Assembly: GCA_051867615.1 (NCBI GenBank)
Contig: JBJDYU010000014.1
Location: 1-64,000 of the forward strand
Length of the DNA: 64,000 bases
DNA from: RGIG5472 sp051867615
GTDB lineage: Bacteria; Bacillota; Clostridia; Oscillospirales; Oscillospiraceae
Direction of reading: 5' to 3'
The notes beneath the pieces were generated by a model. The model did not search any database. It had not been told where the DNA came from and worked only from the letters and a program-made list of their open reading frames with translations. Position numbers and translations under genes: made by a program. Shown in pieces: positions 24,117-32,298 of the stretch (position 1 is its first letter; each line of letters opens with the position of its first letter).

Positions 24117-24950
24117 CTATGACCGGAGCTGCACCCGGGGATAGGACATCTCCACACCGTGCTTACGGTAGTATTCGAGAATGCGGCCGTTCATTTCGTC
24201 CCGCGTAGCCACGCAGGCGTCGGAGCGGACCCAGAGCCGGGCGGTGTACTCCACGTTGCTCTCCCCAAAGCCGGAGACCACCACCTCCGCCGGCGGCTCC
24301 GCCAGCACCTGGGGCAGGGAAGCGGCGCATTCCAGAATGGCGGCGCGCACCGTCTCCGTGGGCGCGTCGTAGGACGCGCAGAGGACCACGTCCACCCGGC
24401 GGGTGCTTTCGCCGGAGTAGTTCACGATGGTGGAGGACAGCACGTCGCTGTTGGGGATATAGATGAGCTTGTTGTCCACAGTGTCCAGCTGGGTCTGGAA
24501 CAGGGCCACCTGCTTCACCGTACCGCTGACGCCCTTCAGCTCAATGAAGTCTCCCACGCCGAAAGGCTGGGTGGTCAGCAGCACCACGCCGCTGATGAGG
24601 TTTCCCAGCAGGCTCTGCACCGAGAGCGACAGCGCCAGGCCCAGCAGGCTGAATACGGCCAGAAGGCTCGTCACCGGGATGCCGAGGGAGTCCGCCACGA
24701 TGAGGACGAGGATGAAATCCAGGGCAAAGCGCAAAGCCTGCTCCATAAAATGCTGCAGGTTCTTGGAGAGGTGGCTGCGGGACATGGCGCCGTGGAAAAA
24801 GCGGCGCAGAAGGCGCACGATGAGATAGCCGATGAGCAGCAGCAGCGCCGAGGCGAGCAGGTCTCCCAGCGCCAGCTTGTCAAAGACCGCTTTCAGCGTC
24901 TTGAAAAAATCGCTGCCGGAGGCGGCCATATCGGAAACAGAGGAAGCCAT
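24117..24950 (-). CDS. mscS: Small-conductance mechanosensitive channel (MscS family)
   Basis: A 277-residue protein of standard MscS size. Three membrane helices (about 28-50, 70-92, 95-118), the pore-lining third one Ala/Gly/Ser/Leu-rich (LLGLALSLSVQSLLGNLISG), are followed by the beta domain (QPFGVGDFIEL, IPNSDVLSSTIVNYS) and the alpha/beta C-terminal cage. It would open under membrane tension to release solutes on osmotic down-shock. It lies 72 bases downstream of the FAD-enzyme gene on the same strand, with an inverted repeat between; co-transcription is possible. Confidence 0.94.
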   Translation of the reverse strand: MASSVSDMAASGSDFFKTLKAVFDKLALGDLLASALLLLIGYLIVRLLRRFFHGAMSRSHLSKNLQHFMEQALRFALDFILVLIVADSLGIPVTSLLAVFSLLGLALSLSVQSLLGNLISGVVLLTTQPFGVGDFIELKGVSGTVKQVALFQTQLDTVDNKLIYIPNSDVLSSTIVNYSGESTRRVDVVLCASYDAPTETVRAAILECAASLPQVLAEPPAEVVVSGFGESNVEYTARLWVRSDACVATRDEMNGRILEYYRKHGVEMSYPRVQLRS

Positions 24951-25004
24951 ACCGGGTAAACTCCTTTCAGGTGGAAGTGTGGGCGCAGCGTGTGAAGCAC
25001 GCGG

Positions 25005-25034
25005 GATTTCAAATCAAGTATTCTATTTGAAATC
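25005..25034 (-). terminator. Inverted repeat overlapping the end of the FAD-enzyme gene
   Basis: GATTTCAAAT (25005-25014) and ATTTGAAATC (25025-25034) form a perfect 10-bp AT-rich stem with a 10-base loop across the stop codon at 25023. It has no U-run on the minus strand; it may act as a weak terminator or an operator for mscS. Confidence 0.4.
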
Positions 25035-26618
25035 AGTATAAGACTGCAAAACGGCCTCCGCCTGACGCATACCGTCCGCCGCGGCGGAGAGGATGCCCCC
25101 GGCGTAGCCCGCGCCCTCGCCGCAGGGATAGAGACCGGGGAGGGCGGACTCGCCCTCGCCGCCGCGCAGGATGCGCACCGGGGAGGAACTGCGGCTCTCC
25201 ACCGCCGTCAGCACCGCGTCCTCCGCCGCGAAGCCGGGGAGCTTCGCTTCCAGCAGGGGCAGGGCCTGACGCAGGCTCTCCGTGACGAAGTCCGGCAGGC
25301 AGGCGCTCAAGTCCGTCCACGTCACATGGGGCAGGTAGCTGGGGAGGACGCGCCCCGGACCGGTGGAGGGAACGCCCCGGAGGAAATCTCCCACCCGCTG
25401 GGCGGGAGCGGCATAGCCGCCGCCTCCGGCGAGATAGGCGGCGCTTTCGAGCCGCCGCTGGAAGTCAACGCCCGCCAGCGGCCCCTCGCCGCCGAAGTCG
25501 GCGGGCGTGACGCTGACCAGCAGGCCGCCGTTGATATTCTCTCCGTCCCGGGCAAACTCACTCATGCCGTTTGTGACCACCCGGTTTTCCTCGCTGGCGG
25601 CGGCCACCACCTGCCCGCCCGGGCAGACGCAGAAGGAGAACACGCCCCGGCCGTTCGGCAGGTGGCAGGCCAGCTTGTAGCTGCTGGCGGGCAGGGCGGG
25701 ATGCCCGGCGTATTCCTTGTACTGGGCCGCGTCCATGTCCTTCTGCCGGTGTTCGATGCGCACGCCCACGGCGAAGGGCTTGGGCTCCAGAGGCACGCGG
25801 CGGCGCAGCAGCATCTCAAAGGTGTCCCGGGCGCTGTGCCCCGGGGCCAGAAGCAGTCTTTCGCAGGGGAGACGGTACGTCCCCTCCGGGCCGTCCACTG
25901 TGACGGCGGCGAGCCGCCCGTCCGCCAGCTCCAGATCCGCCAGCCGGTGGCCGAAGCGCAGGTCCGCCCCGCAGGCGAGGAGCCGCTTTCTCAGGTTCAC
26001 CAGCACGGTGTGGAGCCTGTCCGTCCCCACATGGGGCTTGGCGTCGTACAGGATCTCCTCCGGCGCGCCGAATTCCACCAGCCGGTGGAGGATATAGCGG
26101 TGGCGGGGGTCCTTGGTGCCGGTGTTGAGCTTTCCGTCGGAGAAGGCCCCGGCGCCGCCCTCGCCGAACTGCACGTTGGAGGCGGTGTCCAGCACGCCGG
26201 TGCGCCAGAAGCGCTCCACGTCCTGCTGCCGCTGCTCCACCATCCGGCCCCGCTCCAGCAAAATGGGCTTTGCCCCGGCCTCCGCCAGCAGCAGCGCGGC
26301 GAACAGGCCCGCAGGCCCCGCGCCCACCACCACGGGCGGCACCGGCGGCGCGGCTATGGCGGCGGGCGGCGCGTAATGCAGCTTCTCCGCCCGGGAGACC
26401 TGATGCGAGCGGCAGCGGCGCAGCACCTTTTCCTCGTTTTTCACGCTCACGAGGACGGAGCAGATGAAGCACACGCCCTCCCGCGCGTCGATGGAGCGGC
26501 GGATAAGGCGCAAAGAGAGGATCTCCTTTTCCGGCAGCTGCAATACCTTGGCCGCCCGCCGCTTCAGGGCGGAAAGCTCCTCCCCCGGCAGCAGGCGGAG
26601 CTGGTCGACCCTGAGCAT
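25023..26618 (-). CDS. FAD-dependent dehydrogenase (COG2509 type)
   Basis: 531 residues. An N-terminal ferredoxin-like domain (about 1-85) is followed by a Rossmann FAD site PVVVGAGPAGLFAALLLAEAG, then NVQFGEGGAGAFSDGKLNT and a second conserved GGYAAPAQRVGDFL motif, ending with the FAD-closing PCGEGAGYAGGILSAAADG. These mark the uncharacterised FAD-dependent dehydrogenase family widespread in Clostridia. The substrate is unknown; none of the neighbouring genes hints at a pathway. The start chosen has GGAGGGG upstream and gives the family-typical N-terminus MLRVDQLRL. Confidence 0.88.
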   Translation of the reverse strand: MLRVDQLRLLPGEELSALKRRAAKVLQLPEKEILSLRLIRRSIDAREGVCFICSVLVSVKNEEKVLRRCRSHQVSRAEKLHYAPPAAIAAPPVPPVVVGAGPAGLFAALLLAEAGAKPILLERGRMVEQRQQDVERFWRTGVLDTASNVQFGEGGAGAFSDGKLNTGTKDPRHRYILHRLVEFGAPEEILYDAKPHVGTDRLHTVLVNLRKRLLACGADLRFGHRLADLELADGRLAAVTVDGPEGTYRLPCERLLLAPGHSARDTFEMLLRRRVPLEPKPFAVGVRIEHRQKDMDAAQYKEYAGHPALPASSYKLACHLPNGRGVFSFCVCPGGQVVAAASEENRVVTNGMSEFARDGENINGGLLVSVTPADFGGEGPLAGVDFQRRLESAAYLAGGGGYAAPAQRVGDFLRGVPSTGPGRVLPSYLPHVTWTDLSACLPDFVTESLRQALPLLEAKLPGFAAEDAVLTAVESRSSSPVRILRGGEGESALPGLYPCGEGAGYAGGILSAAADGMRQAEAVLQSYTDFK

Positions 26619-26675
26619 GGCCCAACCCCTCCTTTCACAAAAAATTCATAGAATCCTAAAGCTTTGCTTAAGATT

Positions 26676-26704
26676 ATTATACTATACTGTTCCCAGAACA
26701 ACAA
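26676..26704 (-). promoter_or_regulatory. Promoter for the FAD-enzyme gene
   Basis: On the minus strand TTGTTG (26704-26699), 17 bases, TATAAT (26681-26676). The divergent htrA promoter must lie in the same short AT-rich stretch but has no clear -35. Confidence 0.6.
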
Positions 26705-26750
26705 GGAAAACCTGCCGCTGCCGCGGCGGGCAGGATAAGGAGGAACCTTT

Positions 26751-28082
26751 ATGTACGAAGAGCAGAATAACGGCTATCATACCGACAACGGCGACGGCAC
26801 CTACCATTACGTCTATCCCCGCAGTACCCCGGAGCCGGGCGGGCCGGAGCTGCTGCGACCGGTGAAGAAGCGTTCGAGCCTTCCCTGGGGCAAGCTCATC
26901 GCCCTGGTGCTGGTCTGCACGATCCTCGGCGGCTGCGCGGGCGCGGGCATCGTCGCCGCCGTCACCCGGGGCGGACAGGACAGCACGTCCATCGCCGTCA
27001 GTGACCGGACGGTGAAGGACGTGGAGCTGGTGAAGGTGGACGGCAAGACCGAGATGACCATGGAGGAGGTCTACGCCGCCAACGTCAACGCGGTGGTCTC
27101 CATCAACGTCTCCGGCATTTCCACCAACATCTTTGGCTACGCCACGGAGACCGCCTCCGCCGGCAGCGGCTTTATCGTGACCGAGGACGGCTATATCGTC
27201 ACCAACTACCATGTGGTGGAGAACGCCCGCAGCGTGAAGGTGACGCTGTACAGCGGCGAGAGCTATGACGCGGAGGTCATCGGCGGCGACGAGGACTACG
27301 ATATCGCCGTGCTGAAGATCAACGCCGTGGGTCTGCAGGCCGTGACCCTGGGCGACAGCGACAAGGTGAACGTGGGCGCAGCGGTGGCCGCCATCGGCAA
27401 CCCTCTGGGCGAGCTGACCTTCTCCATGAGCCAGGGCGTGGTCTCCTGCGTGAACCGCGCCATCAACGTGGACGGCACGCCGTTCAACATGATCCAGATC
27501 GACGCCTCCATCAACCCCGGCAACTCCGGCGGCCCGCTGGTGAACACCTACGGCGAGGTCATCGGCATCGTCTCGGCCAAGTATTCCCAGTACGCATCCA
27601 CCACGGTGGAGGGTCTTGGCTTCGCCATTCCCATCAATGACGTCATCGCCATGGTGCAGGATATCATGGAGAACGGCTATGTGACGGATAAGGCCTACAT
27701 GGGCATCACGCCCTACACCGTCAACACCTCCCAGGCGCAGATGTACAGCAATCTCCTGACCGAGGGCGTGTATGTGGCCGCCGTGGAGAGCGGCAGCGCC
27801 GCGGAGAAGGCGGGCATCCGGGAGGGCGACATCATCGTGAAGCTGGGCGAAAAGACCATCACCTCCGTCTCCGACCTGTCGGCGGCGAAGAAGGGCTACC
27901 GCGCCGGCGACACCGCCTCCATCACGGTCTATCGAAACGGCGAGGAAGTGACCCTCTCCATCACCTTCGACGTGCAGCCCGAGACGGTGGAGCAGAACAG
28001 CGCCGAGACCGGCGACAACAGCAGCCAGAGCCCCTGGGGAAACATTTACGATTACTACCGGAACTATTTCTACGGCAACTGA
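26751..28082 (+). CDS. HtrA/DegP-like membrane-anchored serine protease
   Basis: 443 residues: a cytoplasmic N-terminus, one membrane helix (about 48-71), a trypsin-like S1C domain with the catalytic triad His154 (NYHVVENA), Asp184 (EDYDIAVLKI) and Ser259 (NPGNSGGPL), and a PDZ domain (about 320-405, AEKAGIREGDIIVKLGEK). It degrades or refolds damaged extracytoplasmic proteins. AAGGAGGAA precedes ATG 26751. The last base of its TGA stop is also the first base of the dispersed repeat that follows. Confidence 0.95.
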   Translation: MYEEQNNGYHTDNGDGTYHYVYPRSTPEPGGPELLRPVKKRSSLPWGKLIALVLVCTILGGCAGAGIVAAVTRGGQDSTSIAVSDRTVKDVELVKVDGKTEMTMEEVYAANVNAVVSINVSGISTNIFGYATETASAGSGFIVTEDGYIVTNYHVVENARSVKVTLYSGESYDAEVIGGDEDYDIAVLKINAVGLQAVTLGDSDKVNVGAAVAAIGNPLGELTFSMSQGVVSCVNRAINVDGTPFNMIQIDASINPGNSGGPLVNTYGEVIGIVSAKYSQYASTTVEGLGFAIPINDVIAMVQDIMENGYVTDKAYMGITPYTVNTSQAQMYSNLLTEGVYVAAVESGSAAEKAGIREGDIIVKLGEKTITSVSDLSAAKKGYRAGDTASITVYRNGEEVTLSITFDVQPETVEQNSAETGDNSSQSPWGNIYDYYRNYFYGN

Positions 28083-28292
28083 TACTGTTTTCCAATAAAA
28101 AGCAGACGCTTTTTATTGGAAAGGCGCCGCTGAAAGTGTCGCCCATCTGCGCTAAGAGCGCAGATGTCGTCTACTGTGTATGGATATCCGTAAGGCGGCA
28201 AAGCCGCCAACGGCTATCGCATCATGCAGACTCCGACGCGCTGACGCGCTATGAAAAGTAGACTTTGTCTACTTTTCATGGGAGTCTAGTAT
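28082..28292 (+). repeat. Dispersed hairpin-rich intergenic repeat, copy 1 (211 bp)
   Basis: It begins ATACT and ends AGTAT, and contains in order: a 15-bp stem TTTCCAATAAAAAGC (28089-28103) closed at 28122; CATCTGCGC/GCGCAGATG (28144-28166); GGCGGC-AAA-GCCGCC (28194-28208); and ATGAAAAGTAGAC/GTCTACTTTTCAT (28251-28279) enclosed by AGACTCC (28228) and GGAGTCT (28281). A second copy lies inverted at 60128-60285. Relative to that copy this one carries about 53 extra bases around 28169-28223. It starts on the htrA stop codon. Confidence 0.85.
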
Positions 28293-28336
28293 AACCCCGG
28301 CGGCCCATACGCTGCCGTTTCTCATGTAACGCACTC

Positions 28337-28378
28337 CTGCAAAAAGCCGTCTCCCGTGTGGGAGGCGGCTTTTTGCAG
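28337..28378. terminator. Bidirectional terminator downstream of htrA
   Basis: CTGCAAAAAGCCGTCTCCC (28337-28355), loop GTGT and a near-perfect complement to 28378 (one G-T pair), with built-in A and T runs in both directions. Confidence 0.8.
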
Positions 28379-28424
28379 CGTTTCTGCGGCGTAAAGGGGT
28401 CCGCTTCTGCCATACCATAGCAAA

Positions 28425-28465
28425 GCCCCCATAAGAAACGGCGTTTCACCGTCTCTTATGGGGGC
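28425..28465 (-). terminator. Hairpin downstream of the M64 peptidase gene
   Basis: GCCCCCATAAGA (28425-28436) pairs with TCTTATGGGGGC (28454-28465), with a smaller AACGG/CCGT stem inside. It lies 67 bases past the stop of the minus-strand gene. The remainder of 28293-28531 holds no gene. Confidence 0.65.
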
Positions 28466-28531
28466 AGCGTATCGGTTTTACTGCTGCTTATTGGCGTTTA
28501 GCCGCATCGCAGCCTTTCCTGTCCGGCTGCT

Positions 28532-31500
28532 TTAAGCGATATAGCTCTTATGGAAGCCGGTGAGGATCTTCGCGGCGGCGCCGCGGGTGGCGGAGCCGGT
28601 GGGATTCAGGTTGCCGGCGGCATTGCCGCCCACAAAGCCGTGCGCCACAGCCCAGCTCACAGAGTCGGTCATCAGGGGGGACACCTGGCTGCCGTCCTTG
28701 AACTGCGCCAGATTGTCGCTGCCGCTGACGCTGACGTCAAGGCCCAGGCTGCCCGCATAGCGGTACAGAATGGTCATCATGGCCTGACGGGTCACGGGGG
28801 TGTTGGGCCGGAAGGTGCCGTCCTCATAGCCGCCCACGATGTTGTTGGCCACCGCCCACTTCACGGCGTTGGCAAACTCGGTGCCGAGCTTCGTCGTGTC
28901 GCTGAAGGAGAGGGTGGTGCTGTTGTGGGTGCTGGGAGAGCCGGCCATACGGTACAGGGTGACCACCAGCTGCACACGGGTGAAGGAGCTGGCCGCGTCG
29001 AAGCGGGTGGCGCTCTTGCCGTTCATGATGCCGTTTTCATAAACATACTCGACATAGCTGCGGAAAACGTGGTCCTTGCCGATATCGGTGAAGAAGCCGT
29101 CCTCAGAGCGAATGGTAAAGGTCGTCCGGCCTCTGGAGATACCGATCCACAGCTCCTCGTCCGCGCTGGTGGGCTGATACAGCTGCCAGCCGGACGGATC
29201 GTCCGCATAGTCGGGGTCGGCCACGGTCTCGGCCTTCACGGAATAGGTGCCGGGCTGGGAGGGCGCACTGGACAGTGCCTTGCCGTTGGCGTCATAATAG
29301 GTCAGCTTCAGCTTAACGCCGAAGATCTCCTCCGCGCCTTTGTAGACGTGGAAGTAGGGGGCCAGATCCACAGGCTGGCCGTTGGCCACGAAGGTCTCGT
29401 TATAGGCCTGGCTGACGATCACGGGGGCGAAAGCATTCTCATACGTGCAGGACATGGACTTCAGCACATCCAGCCGCTGCGCAGCCTTGGCCTCCTCGGT
29501 CTCGGCGCGGTAGCCGGGACCGTCCCACGCCAGATAGTTCAGGACTTCCGCCGCGGCGTATTCCGTCCAATCCTCGTCATTGGGGGTGACATAGATCGTC
29601 TGGTAATAGTGGTATGTAGCATCCTGGGAATAGGGCGCATAGACCGAGCAGTCCGTGACGTTCTCATCGTTCACAATGATAACGCTGACCGCGCCCTCAG
29701 TGGTGCTCACGTAGCTGTAGCACATATTTGCCGCGAGGTTGGTCGCAGAATGGCAGTTGTCATAAGTCGCCGGGACAGCGCCGGTCTTCGGGTCATAGGT
29801 CAGACCGAAGAAGGTATCCTTCTTGCTGCTGGCCGTTCCGACGCCGCTGTCATTGGAGACGGTGTTGACGGACATGAAGTTGAAGTACAGCTGCAGCTCC
29901 TTGAAGGGTTCCTGGGCCCGGATGCCATTGGTAAGCTCCGCCGCCAGGGCGTCGAACTTATCCTGCTCCTCCGCGGAAAAGCCCTCGCCGTAGATCATCA
30001 CGGTCTTGTTGTTGCCGTAGGAATATGCGCCGTAGTAGTTGTCGTCGTTGTTGTCGATGATCTTGGTGCTGCGCAGAGAGATGGCATAGCTTGCGGACTT
30101 GCTGGCATAGAAGGTCCAGTCATTGCCCTTAACAGACGCAATAGACACGGTCACCTCATAGTCGCCCGCCATAGAGGGAGCGGCTACATTCTCCTTAAGA
30201 AGCTTGTTCGTGTTCCCATCATAGAGGTCGTAAAGACCGGAGCCGTCGCAGCGGTCGCCGTAGTAATACGAAGCGCTGGGGTCGCTGTAGGGCGTGACAT
30301 AGTAATCAACGCTGACAAAGTGCTCGCCGGACTCATACAGCTTCTTGTACTCATCCTTCAGCGGCTTTACAGTATACTGCACATTGGCGGGCTTGCCGTC
30401 GTACACCTTGGAACTGACGTTCAGGGAGATCTGATAAGTGCTGGACTGAATGGAATAGAGATAGGAGTCGGTGTAGTCACGTTCCTCGTACGTCACACCA
30501 TCGATGGTGCAGCCATACAGGTAGGCGCAGACATAGTACTCGCCCGCGCCTGTAGGCGCAGCTTTCTGCCAGCTGCCATTGTAGTAATAAACCACATACA
30601 GATAATTGCCCAGCTTGTCGCCGGTGATCTCATTCTCACCCCTGCGCACGATGAAATACTGCTTCATGTCGGAGGTGCTTCCCTCGAGGAACTCATCCGC
30701 ATAGGGCTGGAAGAACACCTTGGTCACGTTGGAGTGCTGGCAGATCGCCTTCCGGATCTCCTCCTTGCAGACCTCGCAGAACTCATATTGCGCGCCGAGA
30801 TACTGCATCTTGCAGTTCTGAGAAGGAACATAATAGCCGCTGTTCGCGTTGCCGCCCCAGGCGTAGACGCCGACGCCGTTCGCGCCGACAAAGCGGGACC
30901 ATCTCACCGATTCGGGATCCGACTGCGTCGTCAGGTTGGCGTACTCGCCCGCATATCCGGCGCTGTAGTACTCGTCGGCCAGGCCCGCGACGGTATGGCC
31001 CATCTCATGGAGCATCATCTCATAGGAGCTGGTGTTCAGGGATGCGGTGCAGTACTCGCCGCCGCTGCCGCCATAGACGGTGGAATTGACGAGGTACAGG
31101 CAGAAATCGGCCGCGGGCAGATACTGCTTCTGCAGCGCCCGCCCCTTTTCAGCGCCTTCTGCGGTGAGGTCCACCAGACGCTGCATACCCATCGTCCAGA
31201 AGCTGGCGCCGAAATAGGTGTCCTTTTTGTCGTTCGCCACTTCACTTACGCTGCCCGCGTTTGCGCCCGTTACGCCGGATTCATTGGACGCGACGCCCAG
31301 AGCGTAGATCTTGATCGTATCCGTGAACTCATCATAGGGAGAGCACTGCATGATATATGCAGCGGTCTTTTTCGCTTCTTCATAGAATTTGGTCTGCTCC
31401 CCTGCGGTGAAGCCGTCGCCCATGATCAGCAGCACCATAGCGTCCTCGTCGCGCAGGGTTGTGTCGCCGTACACAAGCTTCAGCTCGCCGACCGCTGCAT

Positions 31501-31582
31501 CCGTGCCTGCCGCAAAGGCTGCGGGACATAAGGACAGAACCAGGGCCAGACTCAGGAACAGGGACAGTAACTTCTTCTTCAT
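28532..31582 (-). CDS. Secreted M64 (IgA-peptidase-like) metallopeptidase with a degenerate second M64 domain and three SLH domains
   Basis: 1016 residues. Signal peptide (about 1-24). The first M64 domain (about 45-290) has the zinc motif HEMGHTVAGLADEY: His192, Glu193, His196 and Asp203. An Ig-like/repeat region (about 330-505) follows. A second M64-like domain (about 526-690) repeats MGDGFTAGEQ as YGEGFSAEEQ, NESGV as NDSGVG and KKDTYFG as KKDTFFG, but has no HExxH. Another beta domain and three SLH repeats (about 829-881, 891-944, 958-1012) would attach the enzyme to secondary cell-wall polymer. M64 includes the Clostridium ramosum IgA protease, so a host-protein target is possible but unproven. 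Tyr/Asp content is high and GC lower than the neighbours. Confidence 0.88.
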   Translation of the reverse strand: MKKKLLSLFLSLALVLSLCPAAFAAGTDAAVGELKLVYGDTTLRDEDAMVLLIMGDGFTAGEQTKFYEEAKKTAAYIMQCSPYDEFTDTIKIYALGVASNESGVTGANAGSVSEVANDKKDTYFGASFWTMGMQRLVDLTAEGAEKGRALQKQYLPAADFCLYLVNSTVYGGSGGEYCTASLNTSSYEMMLHEMGHTVAGLADEYYSAGYAGEYANLTTQSDPESVRWSRFVGANGVGVYAWGGNANSGYYVPSQNCKMQYLGAQYEFCEVCKEEIRKAICQHSNVTKVFFQPYADEFLEGSTSDMKQYFIVRRGENEITGDKLGNYLYVVYYYNGSWQKAAPTGAGEYYVCAYLYGCTIDGVTYEERDYTDSYLYSIQSSTYQISLNVSSKVYDGKPANVQYTVKPLKDEYKKLYESGEHFVSVDYYVTPYSDPSASYYYGDRCDGSGLYDLYDGNTNKLLKENVAAPSMAGDYEVTVSIASVKGNDWTFYASKSASYAISLRSTKIIDNNDDNYYGAYSYGNNKTVMIYGEGFSAEEQDKFDALAAELTNGIRAQEPFKELQLYFNFMSVNTVSNDSGVGTASSKKDTFFGLTYDPKTGAVPATYDNCHSATNLAANMCYSYVSTTEGAVSVIIVNDENVTDCSVYAPYSQDATYHYYQTIYVTPNDEDWTEYAAAEVLNYLAWDGPGYRAETEEAKAAQRLDVLKSMSCTYENAFAPVIVSQAYNETFVANGQPVDLAPYFHVYKGAEEIFGVKLKLTYYDANGKALSSAPSQPGTYSVKAETVADPDYADDPSGWQLYQPTSADEELWIGISRGRTTFTIRSEDGFFTDIGKDHVFRSYVEYVYENGIMNGKSATRFDAASSFTRVQLVVTLYRMAGSPSTHNSTTLSFSDTTKLGTEFANAVKWAVANNIVGGYEDGTFRPNTPVTRQAMMTILYRYAGSLGLDVSVSGSDNLAQFKDGSQVSPLMTDSVSWAVAHGFVGGNAAGNLNPTGSATRGAAAKILTGFHKSYIA

Positions 31583-31638
31583 TGGGTTCTCCTTTCTGCT
31601 ACAACGTACGAATTAGGAGACGCATTCTCCATTGTTAT

Positions 31639-31667
31639 ATTTTATACGATGTATCTCTGAATTGCAA
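31639..31667 (-). promoter_or_regulatory. Promoter for the M64 peptidase gene
   Basis: On the minus strand TTGCAA (31667-31662), 17 bases, TAAAAT (31644-31639), leaving a leader of about 50 bases with a small GGAGA/TCTCC hairpin (31616-31630). Confidence 0.65.
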
Positions 31668-31764
31668 GAATTTTCAGGAACAAATTACGAAAGACATTGC
31701 GGAGCTTTTGCCCTTTTTCGTCAAATTGCCGCATGAGCCTTCCAAATGGACAGGCATCCGCCGC

Positions 31765-31803
31765 AGCAAAGAGCCGCCCCCATGCGGAAGGCGGCTCCTT
31801 GCT
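31765..31803 (-). terminator. Terminator of the TIGR04076 gene
   Basis: AGCAAAGAGCCGCC (31765-31778) pairs with GGCGGCTCCTTGCT (31790-31803), one mismatch, just past the stop of the minus-strand gene. Confidence 0.65.
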
Positions 31804-31812
31804 GTTCCCTTG

Positions 31813-32142
31813 TCAATCCTCCAGCCGCTCGATCTTGAAGACCACCGGCCGGGTCCCGTCGTTGCAGCAGGCGATCATGACCCTTTCGTCCTTCATCCAG
31901 CCGTGCATGACCGAGCCGCCCTGCAGCGCGGCGTACACATAGTGGCTGATGGCGGACCAGGCTTCCGAGCAGAACTGCCCGTCCAGCATGGTCAGGTAGC
32001 TTTGCTTGTCCACGATGAATTCCTGCCCCTCGTGAAATACGCCGCATTTGCCCACGTTCGGGTCGGCGCAGTACTCCTTTGCCAGATCGCCGAAAAATTC
32101 CCGGCGCAGCACGGTGATCCTGCATCTGTTCTTCCAGGCCAT
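31813..32142 (-). CDS. TIGR04076 family protein
   Basis: A 109-residue soluble protein with the layout of the TIGR04076 family: CRITVLRREFFGDLAKEY near the start, a central FCSEAWSAISHYVYAALQGG helix and a C-terminal MIACCNDGTRPVVFKIERL strand, with cysteines at about 7, 24, 33, 58 and in the CC pair near 92. The family is common in Clostridia and sometimes linked to metal or radical chemistry, but no function is established. It is a single gene, with its own promoter and terminator, divergent from ychF. Confidence 0.85.
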   Translation of the reverse strand: MAWKNRCRITVLRREFFGDLAKEYCADPNVGKCGVFHEGQEFIVDKQSYLTMLDGQFCSEAWSAISHYVYAALQGGSVMHGWMKDERVMIACCNDGTRPVVFKIERLED

Positions 32143-32190
32143 AAGCGCTCCTTTCCCGGCTGCCGCCGGCGTCCGTTTATCCCTGCCCTG

Positions 32191-32219
32191 ATTCTACAAT
32201 ACTCTTACGCCGATTGCAA
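32191..32219 (-). promoter_or_regulatory. Promoter for the TIGR04076 gene
   Basis: On the minus strand TTGCAA (32219-32214), 17 bases, TAGAAT (32196-32191). Confidence 0.65.
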
Positions 32220-32232
32220 GCCGCGCCGGCTC

Positions 32233-32261
32233 TTGCATTTCCGGAGACAGGATGATACAAT
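32233..32261 (+). promoter_or_regulatory. Promoter for ychF
   Basis: TTGCAT (32233-32238), 17 bases, TACAAT (32256-32261). Confidence 0.7.
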
Positions 32262-32298
32262 ACTGTGTCGAAAAGATCAGCAAAGGAGATTTGCTTGT

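Noticed and set aside
28550..31531. A 993-codon open frame on the plus strand opposite the M64 peptidase
   Set aside because: It is the antisense shadow of a gene with signal peptide, zinc motif and SLH repeats; its translation has no ribosome-binding site, no domains and shadow-like His/Val/Gly-rich composition.
31459..32298. A 280-codon N-terminal extension of YchF
   Set aside because: The frame is open by chance across the opposite-strand TIGR04076 gene; the true start at 32299 has a promoter, AAAGGAGA and the universal MKLGIVGLPNVGKS N-terminus.
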